The notes: generated by a model not told the origin, from the letters alone. A stretch of 64,000 nt of DNA from Paraburkholderia sp. (GCF_028283785.1 NZ_JAPWKB010000003.1:1-64000); one strand, 5' to 3'. Positions 48,985 through 58,797 are shown, counted from the stretch's first letter. Program-made: numbers and translations.

Positions 48985-50020
48985 TGATAACGTGAGCGGT
49001 CTCGATGTTGCGGCTGTCGCCGGAAGCGATCAGGTCGGCGTAAATCAGCAACGGATGAACCAGCGACGGCTTCGTTTCCGGCGGCCAGCCCTCCGCAAGT
49101 GCGTCGGGCCAGAATGCCTCGACGATCTCGACGTCGCCGTTCGGATCGGGGCGCAACCTCGCCTTCAGCAGGAAATCGTGCGTGGGCGCGGTATGACTGT
49201 AGATCGTCACGTTCGCGGAACGCAGATTGTGGGTCAGCTGTTCGGCGGCGGCCTCGCCGCCAAGGCGGGCATCGAACGCTGCGAAGTCGAAAGACTGCCA
49301 CCAGTCGCGCGACGTGCTGGCGAATTGCTGCGACGCGAGTTTGGTGCGCAGCCGCGTCGGATAGAGCGCCGTCCATTCCTGTGCGAATTTAGGCCAGTCG
49401 GGAATCAGGCGCTCGCCGTTCCGGCGCGCCGCGACAAGCCCGCGATGAAGCAGGTCGTCGATGACCTGATTGACCGTGCTGAGCGCGACGCCGGAGGTTT
49501 CGGCGATGGTCCGGAACGGTTCCTTGACGAGGCCGGGCTGCGTTGCGAGCGCGAACATGACCTGCATGCCCTTGCGGGTGGTCGCGCGTGTGGCGGGCCT
49601 GGCGACGGCCGCCGCAGGCCTCGGCCGGCCGCCGATCAGGATGGTGGCCTCGGGTTCGTTGATATAGACGTTGCCGGCCGTGTCGATGAAAGGCGAATTC
49701 CGTTCGATCAACTGCCGGGCAAGATCCGGCGCGATAAACGGCGCGACCAGCAACAGCGGGCGCGCGCCAGCGTGGGTGGAACCGGCGCGCCGTGAGTCGA
49801 GCACCAGACCGGGCGCCCTCGCCCGCGCTTCGATATGCGCGGGCAATCTGAACTGCTTGCCCGCGACGTCGAACTGGATCGTCGCATCGACCATCGGCCC
49901 CGCAAATTCGTCCGTGGAGACGGCTTTCGCCCGGAACACGCGCGTGGCGTCGGCGAAGGCGGTGCATGCCTGCGCGAGAACCTGATGACCCGTCAATGAA
50001 AGCGCTGATCCGGATGGCAC
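48953..50020 (-). CDS. AbiEi-like antitoxin / HTH regulator
   Basis: The 355-residue protein is annotated from a GTG at 50020 that follows AGAAGGA at good spacing. The longer in-frame ATG at 50089 would put the operator inside the gene. It has the AbiEi-type region LLLVAPFIAPDLARQLIERN and FIDTAGNVYINEPEATILIGGR (about 89-131) and a winged helix at 168-197 (FRTIAETSGVALSTVNQVIDDLL). AbiEi antitoxins repress their own promoter through inverted repeats, and nested repeats are seen just upstream. It is encoded upstream of and overlapping the NTase gene. Confidence 0.75.
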   Translation of the reverse strand: MPSGSALSLTGHQVLAQACTAFADATRVFRAKAVSTDEFAGPMVDATIQFDVAGKQFRLPAHIEARARAPGLVLDSRRAGSTHAGARPLLLVAPFIAPDLARQLIERNSPFIDTAGNVYINEPEATILIGGRPRPAAAVARPATRATTRKGMQVMFALATQPGLVKEPFRTIAETSGVALSTVNQVIDDLLHRGLVAARRNGERLIPDWPKFAQEWTALYPTRLRTKLASQQFASTSRDWWQSFDFAAFDARLGGEAAAEQLTHNLRSANVTIYSHTAPTHDFLLKARLRPDPNGDVEIVEAFWPDALAEGWPPETKPSLVHPLLIYADLIASGDSRNIETAHVINEQYLATHAA

Positions 50021-50033
50021 GGCGACGTCCTTC

Positions 50034-50088
50034 TGTACGATTTTTATAGAGTGTACTGAAAAAACGTACAGAGTCAATAAATCGTACA
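50034..50088. promoter_or_regulatory. nested inverted-repeat operator of the AbiE-like pair
   Basis: Four GTAC cores at 50035, 50053, 50066 and 50084 are arranged symmetrically about position 50061. The outer pair TGTACGAT and ATCGTACA (50034-50041, 50081-50088) and the inner pair TGTACT and CGTACA (50052-50057, 50065-50070) share the same centre. The block lies 14 bases before the GTG start of the antitoxin gene. Two dyads on one centre suggest cooperative autoregulation. Confidence 0.75.
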
Positions 50089-50157
50089 ATCAGAACGTAA
50101 ACCCTTGATATCTATTCAATATCAGACCGTTCTCAGCGTCGAACCGCAAACCGCCCG

Positions 50158-51405
50158 TTACGGTGTTTGCAGCGTGCCGTCGGCCAGCCGCGTTTGCGTC
50201 CACGTCGTCACCGTGTTTTCGCACGGATATTTCGCGGCCTCGACCTCGTCGATATCGACGCCCAGACCCGGCTTGTCGTTCGCATAGACGTGCCCGTTGC
50301 GGAACTCGGGCAAGCCGGGGAACACGTCCAGCAGCGCGGCGCGCGGCCCTTTCAGCGCCTGGATGACGAAGTTCGGCGGCTCGGTGCCGGACCATTCCTG
50401 AACGCCGAAGTTACGCGAGGCGAGATCGATGTGAATGTTGGCCGCGTGCGCGAGCGGCGACATATCGCCCGGTCCGTGCCACGCCGTTCTCACGCCGAAC
50501 TGCTCGGCGAAAATCTGCAATTTGCGCCCGGCCGTAATGCCGCCGATCTGACTCAGATGCACCCGGACGAAATCGATCAACCGTTCGGTGATCAGGAATC
50601 GCCATTCGTACGGGTTGTTGAACAGCTCGCCCTGCGCGAGCGGCGTGGTCGTCTTCGCGCGCAACTGACGCAACCATTCGCCCTCTTCCAGCGCGATCGC
50701 ATCTTCGAGGAAGAACAGCTCGAACGGTTCCAGCTCGCAGGCAAAACGTATCGCGTCGACGGGTTTGAGCCGTTCGTGGACGTCATGACACAGCTCGATA
50801 TCGAAGCCCAGACGGCTGCGCAATCCGTCGAACAGCTTGAGGGTTTCGCGCATGTATTTGCGGCTGTCGAGATACACGCCGTCCGCGGAACCCTGCGGCG
50901 CATGCGCCGGCGCGCGACCGAAACCGCCGCCGCCATAGCCGCCGCTCTGACAGCGGATATGCGTGATGCCCTGCTCGCGATAACGCTGGATGTTGTCGCT
51001 CAGTTCGCTCAGATCGCGACCGTCCGCGTGACGATAGACCGGCACGCCTTCCCGGCACTTACCGCCGAACAACTGATAGAGCGGCATATTCGCCATCTTG
51101 CCCTTGATGTCCCAGAGCGCCATGTCCACACCGGAGATCGCGTTGTTCTCGATCGGGCCGTTGCGCCAGTACGCGTTCTGATGCATCAACTGCCACAGTT
51201 CCTCGATCGCCTCCGCGTCACGACCGATCAGCAACGGCCGCATGTATTCCTCGATCAGACACTGGACCGCCACGTGACGGTACGCAAAAGTCGCGCAACC
51301 CAAACCGAACAGCCCCGGTTGATTGGTCTCGATCTTCACGACGATCAGGTTGATGCCTTCCGGCGCGGTGAGGATGACTTTTACGTCCGTAATCAGGGTT
51401 GCCAT
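50158..51405 (-). CDS. mandelate racemase/enolase superfamily sugar-acid dehydratase (ManD/RspA-like)
   Basis: The 415-residue protein has the two-domain enolase-superfamily fold. Visible ligand and acid-base residues are in ELCHDVHERLKP (Asp and His), FFLEDAI (Glu), AQGELFNNPYEW (Glu) and RTAWHGPGDMSPL (His). The family includes D-mannonate dehydratase and RspA-type enzymes with low or other sugar-acid activity. It neighbours an MFS carrier, an SDR of the gluconate/idonate 5-dehydrogenase type and a FadR regulator on the same strand. A hexonate such as D-mannonate, L-gulonate or L-idonate is the likely substrate. Confidence 0.88.
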   Translation of the reverse strand: MATLITDVKVILTAPEGINLIVVKIETNQPGLFGLGCATFAYRHVAVQCLIEEYMRPLLIGRDAEAIEELWQLMHQNAYWRNGPIENNAISGVDMALWDIKGKMANMPLYQLFGGKCREGVPVYRHADGRDLSELSDNIQRYREQGITHIRCQSGGYGGGGFGRAPAHAPQGSADGVYLDSRKYMRETLKLFDGLRSRLGFDIELCHDVHERLKPVDAIRFACELEPFELFFLEDAIALEEGEWLRQLRAKTTTPLAQGELFNNPYEWRFLITERLIDFVRVHLSQIGGITAGRKLQIFAEQFGVRTAWHGPGDMSPLAHAANIHIDLASRNFGVQEWSGTEPPNFVIQALKGPRAALLDVFPGLPEFRNGHVYANDKPGLGVDIDEVEAAKYPCENTVTTWTQTRLADGTLQTP

Positions 51406-51487
51406 TGTCTGTTTGCCTTTGAATCGGGAATTGCGGACCGGCCACGCCGCATCGTGCGATGCACGACGCGCGCAGCCGGTCGGGAGA

Positions 51488-52780
51488 TCAGGTGCGGCTG
51501 ACCGCGAGTGCGTCGTCGCGGCGGTTCAGTTCTTTCGAATGCGCGGGCACGGTGATCATCAGGATCACCGACAGCAGCAGTCCGCCCGCCATGAAGATGT
51601 ACGACGCCGCCGGGCTGCCGGTCGCGCCGTTCAGATAGCCGACCACCCACGAACCGAGGAATGCGCCCAATGCGCCGCATGCGTTGATCAGACCGATCGC
51701 GCCGCCGAGCACGTTGCTGGGAATCAACTCGGGCACCAGCGCGAAGAACGGTCCGTACGGTGCGTACATCGTTGCGCCCGCAATCACCAGCAACGCGAAC
51801 GACAGCCAGAAATGCGTGCCGCCGACCAGATACGACGCGACGAACGCGATGGTGCCGACGAGCAGCAGCGGCCACACGAACAGCTTGCGGTTATGGGTCT
51901 TGTCCGACAGCCACGAGCCGAGCAGCATCAGCACGATCGCAGCCAGATACGGCACGGCGGCCAGCCATCCGACCGACACGATATCGATCGTCGCCGCGGC
52001 CTTGAGAATGGACGGCAGCCACATGATGAAGCCGTACACGCCGATGCTCCACAGCGCGTGGATCGCACAAAACTTCAATACGATCGACGAGCGGAACGCG
52101 CTCTTGTAGTCGCGCACGGGCGCGATATGCGCCTGCTCGGATTTCAGACGCGCCTGCAATTCGTTTTTCTCGTCGTCGCTGAGCCAGCTTGCGTCGGCCG
52201 GGCGATCCTTGACCGTGAACCACCACACCACGGCCCAAATCAACGCGGGCGCGCCTTCGATCACGAACATATGGCGCCAGCCGAAACCATGCACCAGATA
52301 GCCGGACACCACCGACATCCACAGCACCGTCACCGGATTGCCGAGAATCAGGAACGTGTTTGCACGCGAGCGTTCGGTACGCGTGAACCACCGGCTGATG
52401 TACATCAGCATCGACGGCATCACGGCGGCCTCGACCACACCCAGCACGAAGCGCAGTACCATCAGCATCGGAATATTGCTGACCATGCCAGTCGCTGCCG
52501 CGCACAGTCCCCACAGGATCAGACTGAAAAAGATCAGTTTCTTGACGCTGTTTTTCTGCGCGTAAATTGCCCCCGGCACCTGAAACAGGCAATAGCCGAG
52601 AAAGAACAGCGAACCGATCAGCGACGACGTGCCGTGCGTGATGCCCAGATCGCGATCGATACCCGCTGCCGCTGCAAAACCGTAGTTCGCACGATCCAGA
52701 TACGCGAGGCTGTAAGTGATGAAGATGATCGGCATCAGATACCACCATCTCTGTACTGCGAACGATTTTGCGCTTTCCAT
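51488..52780 (-). CDS. MFS transporter, ACS family (sugar-acid type)
   Basis: The product is 430 residues from ATG 52780, which follows CAGGAGAC. It has 12 TM helices with the ACS-family motifs ITYSLAYLDRANYGFA, LGYCLFQVPGAIYAQK and RFVLGVVEAAVMPSMLMYISRWF. This family imports hexuronates, galactonate, tartrate and related acids. It lies between the dehydratase and SDR genes and should supply their substrate. Confidence 0.9.
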   Translation of the reverse strand: MESAKSFAVQRWWYLMPIIFITYSLAYLDRANYGFAAAAGIDRDLGITHGTSSLIGSLFFLGYCLFQVPGAIYAQKNSVKKLIFFSLILWGLCAAATGMVSNIPMLMVLRFVLGVVEAAVMPSMLMYISRWFTRTERSRANTFLILGNPVTVLWMSVVSGYLVHGFGWRHMFVIEGAPALIWAVVWWFTVKDRPADASWLSDDEKNELQARLKSEQAHIAPVRDYKSAFRSSIVLKFCAIHALWSIGVYGFIMWLPSILKAAATIDIVSVGWLAAVPYLAAIVLMLLGSWLSDKTHNRKLFVWPLLLVGTIAFVASYLVGGTHFWLSFALLVIAGATMYAPYGPFFALVPELIPSNVLGGAIGLINACGALGAFLGSWVVGYLNGATGSPAASYIFMAGGLLLSVILMITVPAHSKELNRRDDALAVSRT

Positions 52781-52893
52781 GACGTCTCCTGAGGATGCTA
52801 CGGGTATCACACGCTAGATGCGATTTCGTCGAGGCCGCTTTGTGGTTGTTGGATCGGCCTCGTCTTGCTGCTGATGCTGATGCTGCTAAACGT

Positions 52894-53661
52894 CTAAAGC
52901 ACGGCGAGCCAGCCGCCGTCGACATAGATGATCTGACCGTTCACATAGCTCGATGCCGCCGACGACAGAAACACCGCCGTGCCCACCAGCTCTTCCGGCT
53001 TGCCCCATCGCTGCGATGGATTGCTGCTCTTGACCCACGCGTCGAAGGTGGCGTTCTCGACCAGCGGCTTGTTCATATCGGTCAGGATGTAGCCGGGTCC
53101 GATTGCATTCGCCTGAATATTCGACGCGGCCCATTCGGCACTCATCGCGCGCGTCAGCATCTTGATGCCGCCCTTCGCCGCCGTGTACGGACCGACCGTT
53201 GCGCGTGCCGCTTCGCTTGTCAGCGAGCCGATATTGACGATCTTCCCGCCCGTGCCGCGCGCGATCATCCGTTTCGCCGCCTGCTTCGACACGATGAACG
53301 CGCTGGTCAGATTCGTATCGATCACGCGCTGCCAGTCGCTGAGTTCGAGTTCAACGAGCGGCTTGCGAAACTGGATACCGGCATTGTTGATCACGATATC
53401 GATCGCCACGCCCGCCTCGTCCCACTTCGCAAACGCGTCGGCGACGGCGTTTTCGTCGGTCACGTCGAACGCGCGCCCCGATGCGTCAAAGCCTTTCGCG
53501 TTGAGTGCTTCGACCGCTCCGGCCACGGTTTCGGCACGCGTGCCGTTCAGGATCACGCGCGCGCCCGCGCTCGCCAGCCCTTCTGCCAGCGCCAGGCCGA
53601 TACCGCGCGCCGAACCGGTCACCAAAGCCGTGCGGCCGCTCAAATCGAATAGTTGCGTCAT
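52894..53661 (-). CDS. SDR oxidoreductase, gluconate/idonate 5-dehydrogenase-like
   Basis: The 255-residue short-chain dehydrogenase has the cofactor motif VTGSARGIGLA, NNAG in INNAGIQFRKPL and the Ser-Tyr-Lys site (GSLTSEAARATVGPYTAAK). Sequence features (QFRKPLVE, MNKPLVENATFDAWV) fit the Ga5DH/IdnO group, which interconverts 5-keto-D-gluconate with gluconate or related acids. In this cluster it would act on a sugar acid before or instead of dehydration by the ManD-like enzyme. Confidence 0.88.
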   Translation of the reverse strand: MTQLFDLSGRTALVTGSARGIGLALAEGLASAGARVILNGTRAETVAGAVEALNAKGFDASGRAFDVTDENAVADAFAKWDEAGVAIDIVINNAGIQFRKPLVELELSDWQRVIDTNLTSAFIVSKQAAKRMIARGTGGKIVNIGSLTSEAARATVGPYTAAKGGIKMLTRAMSAEWAASNIQANAIGPGYILTDMNKPLVENATFDAWVKSSNPSQRWGKPEELVGTAVFLSSAASSYVNGQIIYVDGGWLAVL

Positions 53662-53670
53662 GCATGTCTC

Positions 53671-54390
53671 TCAGACTGGGGTTGGATTGATCGTGTCGTC
53701 CAGCCGCGCACGGTCTTCGAAATCCTGCTCGGCGCGCGCGATCAGCGTCAGCACGGCCGCTTCCGCGGCGACAGGATCGCCGCGCTCGATCGCGACGCAC
53801 AGCGCTTCGTGCATCGGCAGCGAGCGCGCCGGACCGCCCGCGATTTCCGAGCTCAACTCGAAACTCGTGCGCAAGATCGCCGACAGCGCGTTCTGCATCT
53901 GCTGGACAAACTGGTTGTGACACGCAGCGAGAATGGCTGCGTGGAAGGCAAGGTCGGCGGGCACGTACTCGGCGTGCCCGGCCACTGCGCGTTCCATCGC
54001 CTTGAATGCACGACGCAAGGCGGTGCGGTCCTCCGGCGTCGCACGCTTCGCCGCGAGCTTCGCCGCGGCCGGTTCGATGATCAGCCGCAGTTCCATCAAA
54101 TCCTGGATCAGACCGGCATCGACCGTGCCGGATCGCGCGCGCCACGTAATCACGTCGGGATCGAAGAGTTGCCATTCGGAACGCGGCAGCACGATCGTGC
54201 CGTACCGTCGGCGGACTTGCAGCATGCCCTTCGCCGACAGCGATTTCATCGTCTCGCGGATCGTGATCCGGCTTACCTGCAACTGCTCGGCGAGCACGGG
54301 TTCGGCAGGCAGGATGTCGCCGGGCGCGAACTGACCTGAGCAGATCTGTTCGCCCATCTGATCGAGAACACGTCGGTGGAGGGTCGCCAT
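53671..54390 (-). CDS. FadR-subfamily GntR regulator of the sugar-acid locus
   Basis: The 239-residue protein has a winged helix (LPAEPVLAEQLQVSRITIRETMKSLSAKGML) and an FCD domain with the metal-binding pattern DLAFHAAILAACHN and MHEALCVAIERGD. It is the first gene of the minus-strand sugar-acid cluster (dehydratase, MFS, SDR). Its own start is only 7 bases from a 30-bp palindrome, suggesting tight autoregulation. It differs from the two sialate FadR regulators. Confidence 0.9.
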   Translation of the reverse strand: MATLHRRVLDQMGEQICSGQFAPGDILPAEPVLAEQLQVSRITIRETMKSLSAKGMLQVRRRYGTIVLPRSEWQLFDPDVITWRARSGTVDAGLIQDLMELRLIIEPAAAKLAAKRATPEDRTALRRAFKAMERAVAGHAEYVPADLAFHAAILAACHNQFVQQMQNALSAILRTSFELSSEIAGGPARSLPMHEALCVAIERGDPVAAEAAVLTLIARAEQDFEDRARLDDTINPTPV

Positions 54391-54396
54391 AAATCA

Positions 54397-54426
54397 CTCT
54401 CTAGATCATACGTATGATGTAGAGAG
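54397..54426. promoter_or_regulatory. 30-bp palindromic operator before the FadR gene
   Basis: The left arm CTCTCTAGATCATAC and right arm GTATGATGTAGAGAG are complementary at 14 of 15 positions. The centre ATCATACGTATGAT is a perfect 14-bp palindrome. It lies directly upstream of the regulator start, where FadR-type proteins commonly bind. Confidence 0.88.
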
Positions 54427-54531
54427 TAGTTATTGGCAGCAAAACAGGCAATCAGGGTTGACCCTTGCGTGCGGGTGAACCCCCACGCAACGGGGCCTGC
54501 ATCCGGACAGCCGTCGGTTCCGGCTCGTCCG

Positions 54532-54912
54532 CTAGTCCGCCGAAAACACGACGGCCGCCGTATCGCCGACCTGCGTGAACGAGCGCACGAACCGGTAGAC
54601 CTGTCCGTCGAGCGGCATCCGGTTGATGCCTGAACGGGTCAGCGCCAGCATGTCGTTGGCCATCGGTATCGCGATCGATCCGACCTGCTTCAACTCTTCG
54701 CGCAGCCCCGAAGGATCACCGAGATACACGGTGCAGAGGTCAGGCGTGTGTCGCATCATCACGATGCTTGCGCCGCTGTCGAGCGAGCGTTCGAGAAACT
54801 CCGCCAGCTTCTTCAGCGAGTCCGGTATGGGTTCGAGATGGTCGTCTACTGTTTTGAATTCGTTCGTCACTTTGCGCTCCCTGGCCTCGCGGCCGCTTAC
54901 CTGTTTCGTCAC
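54532..54912 (-). CDS. conserved hypothetical protein, 126 residues
   Basis: The frame gives a soluble, acidic protein with regions DHLEPIPDSLKKLAEFLERSL and VYLGDPSGLREELKQVGSIA. The overall pattern looks like real coding sequence, but I do not recognise a domain. It has no signal peptide or TM helix. It lies alone between the sugar-acid locus and the LysR gene. Confidence 0.6.
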   Translation of the reverse strand: MTKQVSGREARERKVTNEFKTVDDHLEPIPDSLKKLAEFLERSLDSGASIVMMRHTPDLCTVYLGDPSGLREELKQVGSIAIPMANDMLALTRSGINRMPLDGQVYRFVRSFTQVGDTAAVVFSAD

Positions 54913-55184
54913 GGCTTCGCGTTACATCATGGTCCGTCGCCGCGATAACGATATATGCAAAATGAAGCGATGGGTATGCCTGCGACGCTTCGTTGCGATG
55001 TGCAATGCCGTAGCCCGTCTCTTATCCAACACTTACCGCGTTTTTCCCCACGCAAATAAGTACCGCATCGGACCGCGCAATACACCTTTCCGAATGTGCT
55101 TCTCAAACTTACCGGACGTCCATGTTCGATCACAACATCGCGTGGCTCGCGTAACCTCCGGCTTTTCAATCACGCTGGTAATGC

Positions 55185-56093
55185 ATGCTCCGCTTCAGAC
55201 AGATCGAAGCCTTCCGTTGTGTCATGACAACCGGCACCAGTGTCAGCGCAGCGCAGAAGATGCACGTGACGCAACCGGCGATCAGCCGACTCGTCGCGGA
55301 CCTCGAAGCGTACGTTGGATTCCGACTTTTCAATCGCGTCAAAGGCAGACTCGAACCTACCGAGGCTGGCCGACGTTTCTACCTGTCTGTCGAAGAGAAT
55401 TTTCTTGGGCTGGAACGGCTCAAGCAGGTCGCGGACTCGATTCGCAGCGAGGTCAGCGAAGGCTTGACGGTTGCGTGTTTGCCGGTGATCGCGTCGACCT
55501 TGCTGCCACCGGTGCTAAGCGCCTTTTACGCGGAAACCGACGACATCACCGTGCAGGTCGAATCGGTGAAAGTGCCTGACGTCCTTTCGAAACTGCAAAA
55601 TCATACGGTCGATGTCGCGTTGAGCATTGCGTTCGCGGCAGCGCCCGGCATCGAGGTCGAACCGCTGATCAGCATGCCGGCGTTGTGCGCGATGCCCGCG
55701 GATCATCCGCTCGCGACTCGCAGCGTCGTGCATCCGCAAGATCTCGAAAACGAACGGATGATCGGCTGGATGCCGAATTCGCACCATACGTACGAGCTCG
55801 AACTGGCGCTGTTCAAATCGAACACGTCGCGTCCGCGTTATACCGTCGTGACCGACACGGCCCACACCCGCTATGCGATGGTCGCGCACGGACTCGGGCT
55901 CTCGGTGGTCGAGCCGTTCGCATCGAAAGTCTGGCGCGCGCACAACATCGTTGTGCGGCCTTTCGAGTCGCCCGTGCGCTACGATTATGTGATCGCCTAT
56001 CCCCGCACGAGTCTTCGCTCCGATGTCGTCGCGAGCTTCCGCAAGTCGGCGCTGAAGGTGATTGCCGAATACGACTTCGGCATCGAAACTTAG
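55185..56093 (+). CDS. LysR-type transcriptional regulator
   Basis: The 302-residue protein has the N-terminal winged helix (MLRFRQIEAFRCVMTTGTSVSAAQKMHVTQPAISRLVADLE) and a periplasmic-binding-type effector domain. It is closest in pattern to LysR proteins of the OccR/NocR kind that respond to amino acids or opines. It converges with the OprD-like porin gene, so its target may be that porin or the opp genes. Both ATGs at 55181 and 55185 are possible; 55185 is in the coding frame. Confidence 0.9.
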   Translation: MLRFRQIEAFRCVMTTGTSVSAAQKMHVTQPAISRLVADLEAYVGFRLFNRVKGRLEPTEAGRRFYLSVEENFLGLERLKQVADSIRSEVSEGLTVACLPVIASTLLPPVLSAFYAETDDITVQVESVKVPDVLSKLQNHTVDVALSIAFAAAPGIEVEPLISMPALCAMPADHPLATRSVVHPQDLENERMIGWMPNSHHTYELELALFKSNTSRPRYTVVTDTAHTRYAMVAHGLGLSVVEPFASKVWRAHNIVVRPFESPVRYDYVIAYPRTSLRSDVVASFRKSALKVIAEYDFGIET

Positions 56094-56123
56094 CCCGCCA
56101 AACGCAAATCGAGCGGTGCACAC

Positions 56124-56153
56124 GAGGTCATTCCAGCGCGCTGGAATGACCTC
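56124..56153. terminator. strong bidirectional terminator between LysR and OprD genes
   Basis: A perfect 30-bp palindrome has arms GAGGTCATTCCAGCG and their exact complement, followed by CTTTTCG on the plus strand. It lies in the 83-base gap between convergent genes, so it probably serves both. Confidence 0.88.
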
Positions 56154-56176
56154 TTTTCGTTCAGATGTTCAGACGC

Positions 56177-57625
56177 TCAGAAGAACTTGAACGGCATATT
56201 GACCGTCAGGCGATATTCCTGGCTGGTCGTGTCCGAGTAGTACGTCGAGCCGACGTGCCATGCCGCGAACAGCGAAACCTTGGTGCCCTTGAACCTACCG
56301 CTTTGCACCTTGTACGACGGCATAAAGCCGATCTCGTGATGGCGGCCCTGAATGTAGCTGCCGTTCTTCCAGTACAGGTCGTGATAGGTCGCGCTCGACG
56401 ATGCATTCTCCGACGCACCCGCCGACGCGTTCGCGCCCCATCCCGTCACTGCCCACAGCATCGCCTTGAAACCCGGCAAGCCCGCCTGATCGCCGTAGAA
56501 GGTGTAGCGCAATTGCAGCGACTGTTCGTGCGGCGCGTTGTAGTCGACGTCCATCGAGTTCGCGAGATACACGCCATTGGTCTGGTTCACGTAGTCGAAG
56601 AACTGGTTGCCCAGGATCTTCTGATACGCGACCAGCACTTCGCTAAAGCCGTGCTGCGCCGAAAGCGACAGACTGTATGCGTTACTGTCGATCGGGCCTT
56701 GACGGTTCTCGCCGTCGCCGCGCGTCGCGTACAGATTCGCGAGACCGGTCCATTTGATCGTGTTCACACTGCCGATGCTATCGGTCACCGAACCGTAGTA
56801 TTGCTTCCACACGTCTTGCGCCTGATCCGCATACAGCGAAGCCGTGCCGTTCTCGCTGAAATTCCAGTTGCCGCCGAACCACGTCAAGCGGTCGAATTGC
56901 GTTCCGCCGTAACTGGTGCTCAATTTCTGCAGATAGTCGGTGCCGCGCGCGCGAACCGCGTCGAAGCTACCGGCATCCAGCGACAGCGAACTCCATTCGT
57001 TGCTGGTCATCGTAATGCCGCGGAAAGTCGGCGGCAGCGCGCGGTTGTCGTGCGGTTCGACGAACGGATTCGTGACTATCTGCTCACCGTAACGCACCAC
57101 GGTTTCGGAGATCCGCGCCTTCACGTCGAAGATTCCCGGATACGCCCACGCCAGCTGGTTGGCGCCGTTGCCGGTCTTCGACACGTGCACCATGTTGCCC
57201 GCGCCGGTTCCGCCGTCGAGCTTGAGCGCGGCATACAGCGACGCATCGATACCGAAGCCGATCAGCCCTTTGGTGAAACCGGATTCATAGTTCAGCATCG
57301 CCGACTGCACCCATGCATGACGACGCGCGGAACCCGTCACGTCCGCATAGTCCGAGTAATTGCGAAACAGCACGCTCAAATGACTATCCGCGATAAAGCC
57401 CTGGCTTTTCGCCTGGCTCGATACCTGGACGATTTGCGATGCGGTTTGAGCATCTTCCGCATTGACGACCGCATTCTTCGTTTCCGCTGCAGGCGACACG
57501 CCACCGGCAGCGACGGACGGCGTCGCGACTGGCGCGCCGGACTGCGGCCCGTTGTCGTCCGCGAACGCGGGTTGCATGGCTGCAAGCACACATGAAACAG
57601 CTACGGCGATACTGGTTTTGTTCAT
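56177..57625 (-). CDS. OprD-family outer membrane porin
   Basis: The 482-residue protein has a signal peptide (MNKTSIAVAVSCVLAAMQPAFA) and OprD-type sequence: GFIADSHLSVLFRNYSDY near the N-terminus and SQEYRLTVNMPFKFF ending in Phe. OprD porins take up basic amino acids, small peptides or acids. It is adjacent to an oppABCDF importer on the same strand (180-base gap), so peptides are likely substrates. Confidence 0.9.
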   Translation of the reverse strand: MNKTSIAVAVSCVLAAMQPAFADDNGPQSGAPVATPSVAAGGVSPAAETKNAVVNAEDAQTASQIVQVSSQAKSQGFIADSHLSVLFRNYSDYADVTGSARRHAWVQSAMLNYESGFTKGLIGFGIDASLYAALKLDGGTGAGNMVHVSKTGNGANQLAWAYPGIFDVKARISETVVRYGEQIVTNPFVEPHDNRALPPTFRGITMTSNEWSSLSLDAGSFDAVRARGTDYLQKLSTSYGGTQFDRLTWFGGNWNFSENGTASLYADQAQDVWKQYYGSVTDSIGSVNTIKWTGLANLYATRGDGENRQGPIDSNAYSLSLSAQHGFSEVLVAYQKILGNQFFDYVNQTNGVYLANSMDVDYNAPHEQSLQLRYTFYGDQAGLPGFKAMLWAVTGWGANASAGASENASSSATYHDLYWKNGSYIQGRHHEIGFMPSYKVQSGRFKGTKVSLFAAWHVGSTYYSDTTSQEYRLTVNMPFKFF

Positions 57626-57803
57626 CGCTGGATCCCGAGATCGTTTTTTTGGTGAAACCGGCTATGACTGCGGATCGCGTCCCTGCCGGAACGAGGCGCG
57701 AACGGTCCCCTCGCCTTGCGGACCAGGCAGGGCGAAAAGTGCAACGAGAAAATTCGGAGAAACCGGCCCGGGTATCAGGAAACCGGTTCACGCACGAGCG
57801 GCG

Positions 57804-58797
57804 TCATAGATGAATGCACGCAGCCGAGCCGCTGTCGCGGCGGGGCCGCAGCGCCGGGCGCGCGTCGGCGCAACGGGCTTCGGCCTGCGGACAGCGGGTG
57901 CGAAACACGCAGCCGCTGGGCGGAGAAATCGGACTGGGAATATCGCCGCTGAGTATCTGCACGACCTTCGCGCGCTCGACCGCCGGATCGGGCACCGGCA
58001 CCGCCGACAGCAACGCGCGCGTATACGGATGGCTCGGCGCGTCATACAGATCGCGCTTGTTTGCCAGCTCCATCACGCGGCCCAGATACATCACGAGCAC
58101 GCGATCCGAGATATGGCGGACCACGGCGAGATCGTGTGCAATGAAAATCACGGCAAGACCGAGTTCGGCTTGCAAGGTCTTGAGCAGATTGACGATCTGC
58201 GCCTGCACCGACACGTCGAGCGCGGACACCGGCTCGTCGCAGACGATCAGCTTCGGTTCGACGATCAGCGCACGCGCAATGCCGATCCGCTGACACTGAC
58301 CACCCGAGAACTCGTGCGCGTAGCGGTTGATCATGTCGTCGCGCAGGCTCACTTTCGCCATGATCGCGCGGGTGCGGCGCAGCGTTTCGTCGCGCGACAG
58401 ACCCGGCATATGCACCTTCAACGGCTCCGCGATCAGCTGACCGACCGTCATGCGCGGATCGAGCGACGCGAGCGGATCCTGAAAAATCATCTGCGCGTCG
58501 GCGCGCAGGCTTTGCCATTGCTGCCGGTTCGCGTGTCGTCCGACCGGCATCTCGCGGCCCATCCAGTGAACCGTGCCCGATTGCACGGCCACCAGGTTGA
58601 GGACCGCGCGCGCCAGCGTGGACTTGCCGCAACCCGACTCACCGACGATCGACAGCGTCTCACCGGGATGCACGTCGAAGCTCACGTTATCGACGGCCGT
58701 CAGCGTGCGGGCGCGCGACCACGGCAGGCGTTTCTTGTCGGCGACCTTGAACTGGACGCATAGATCGCGCACCGACAGCAGCGGCGTATCGCGGACA

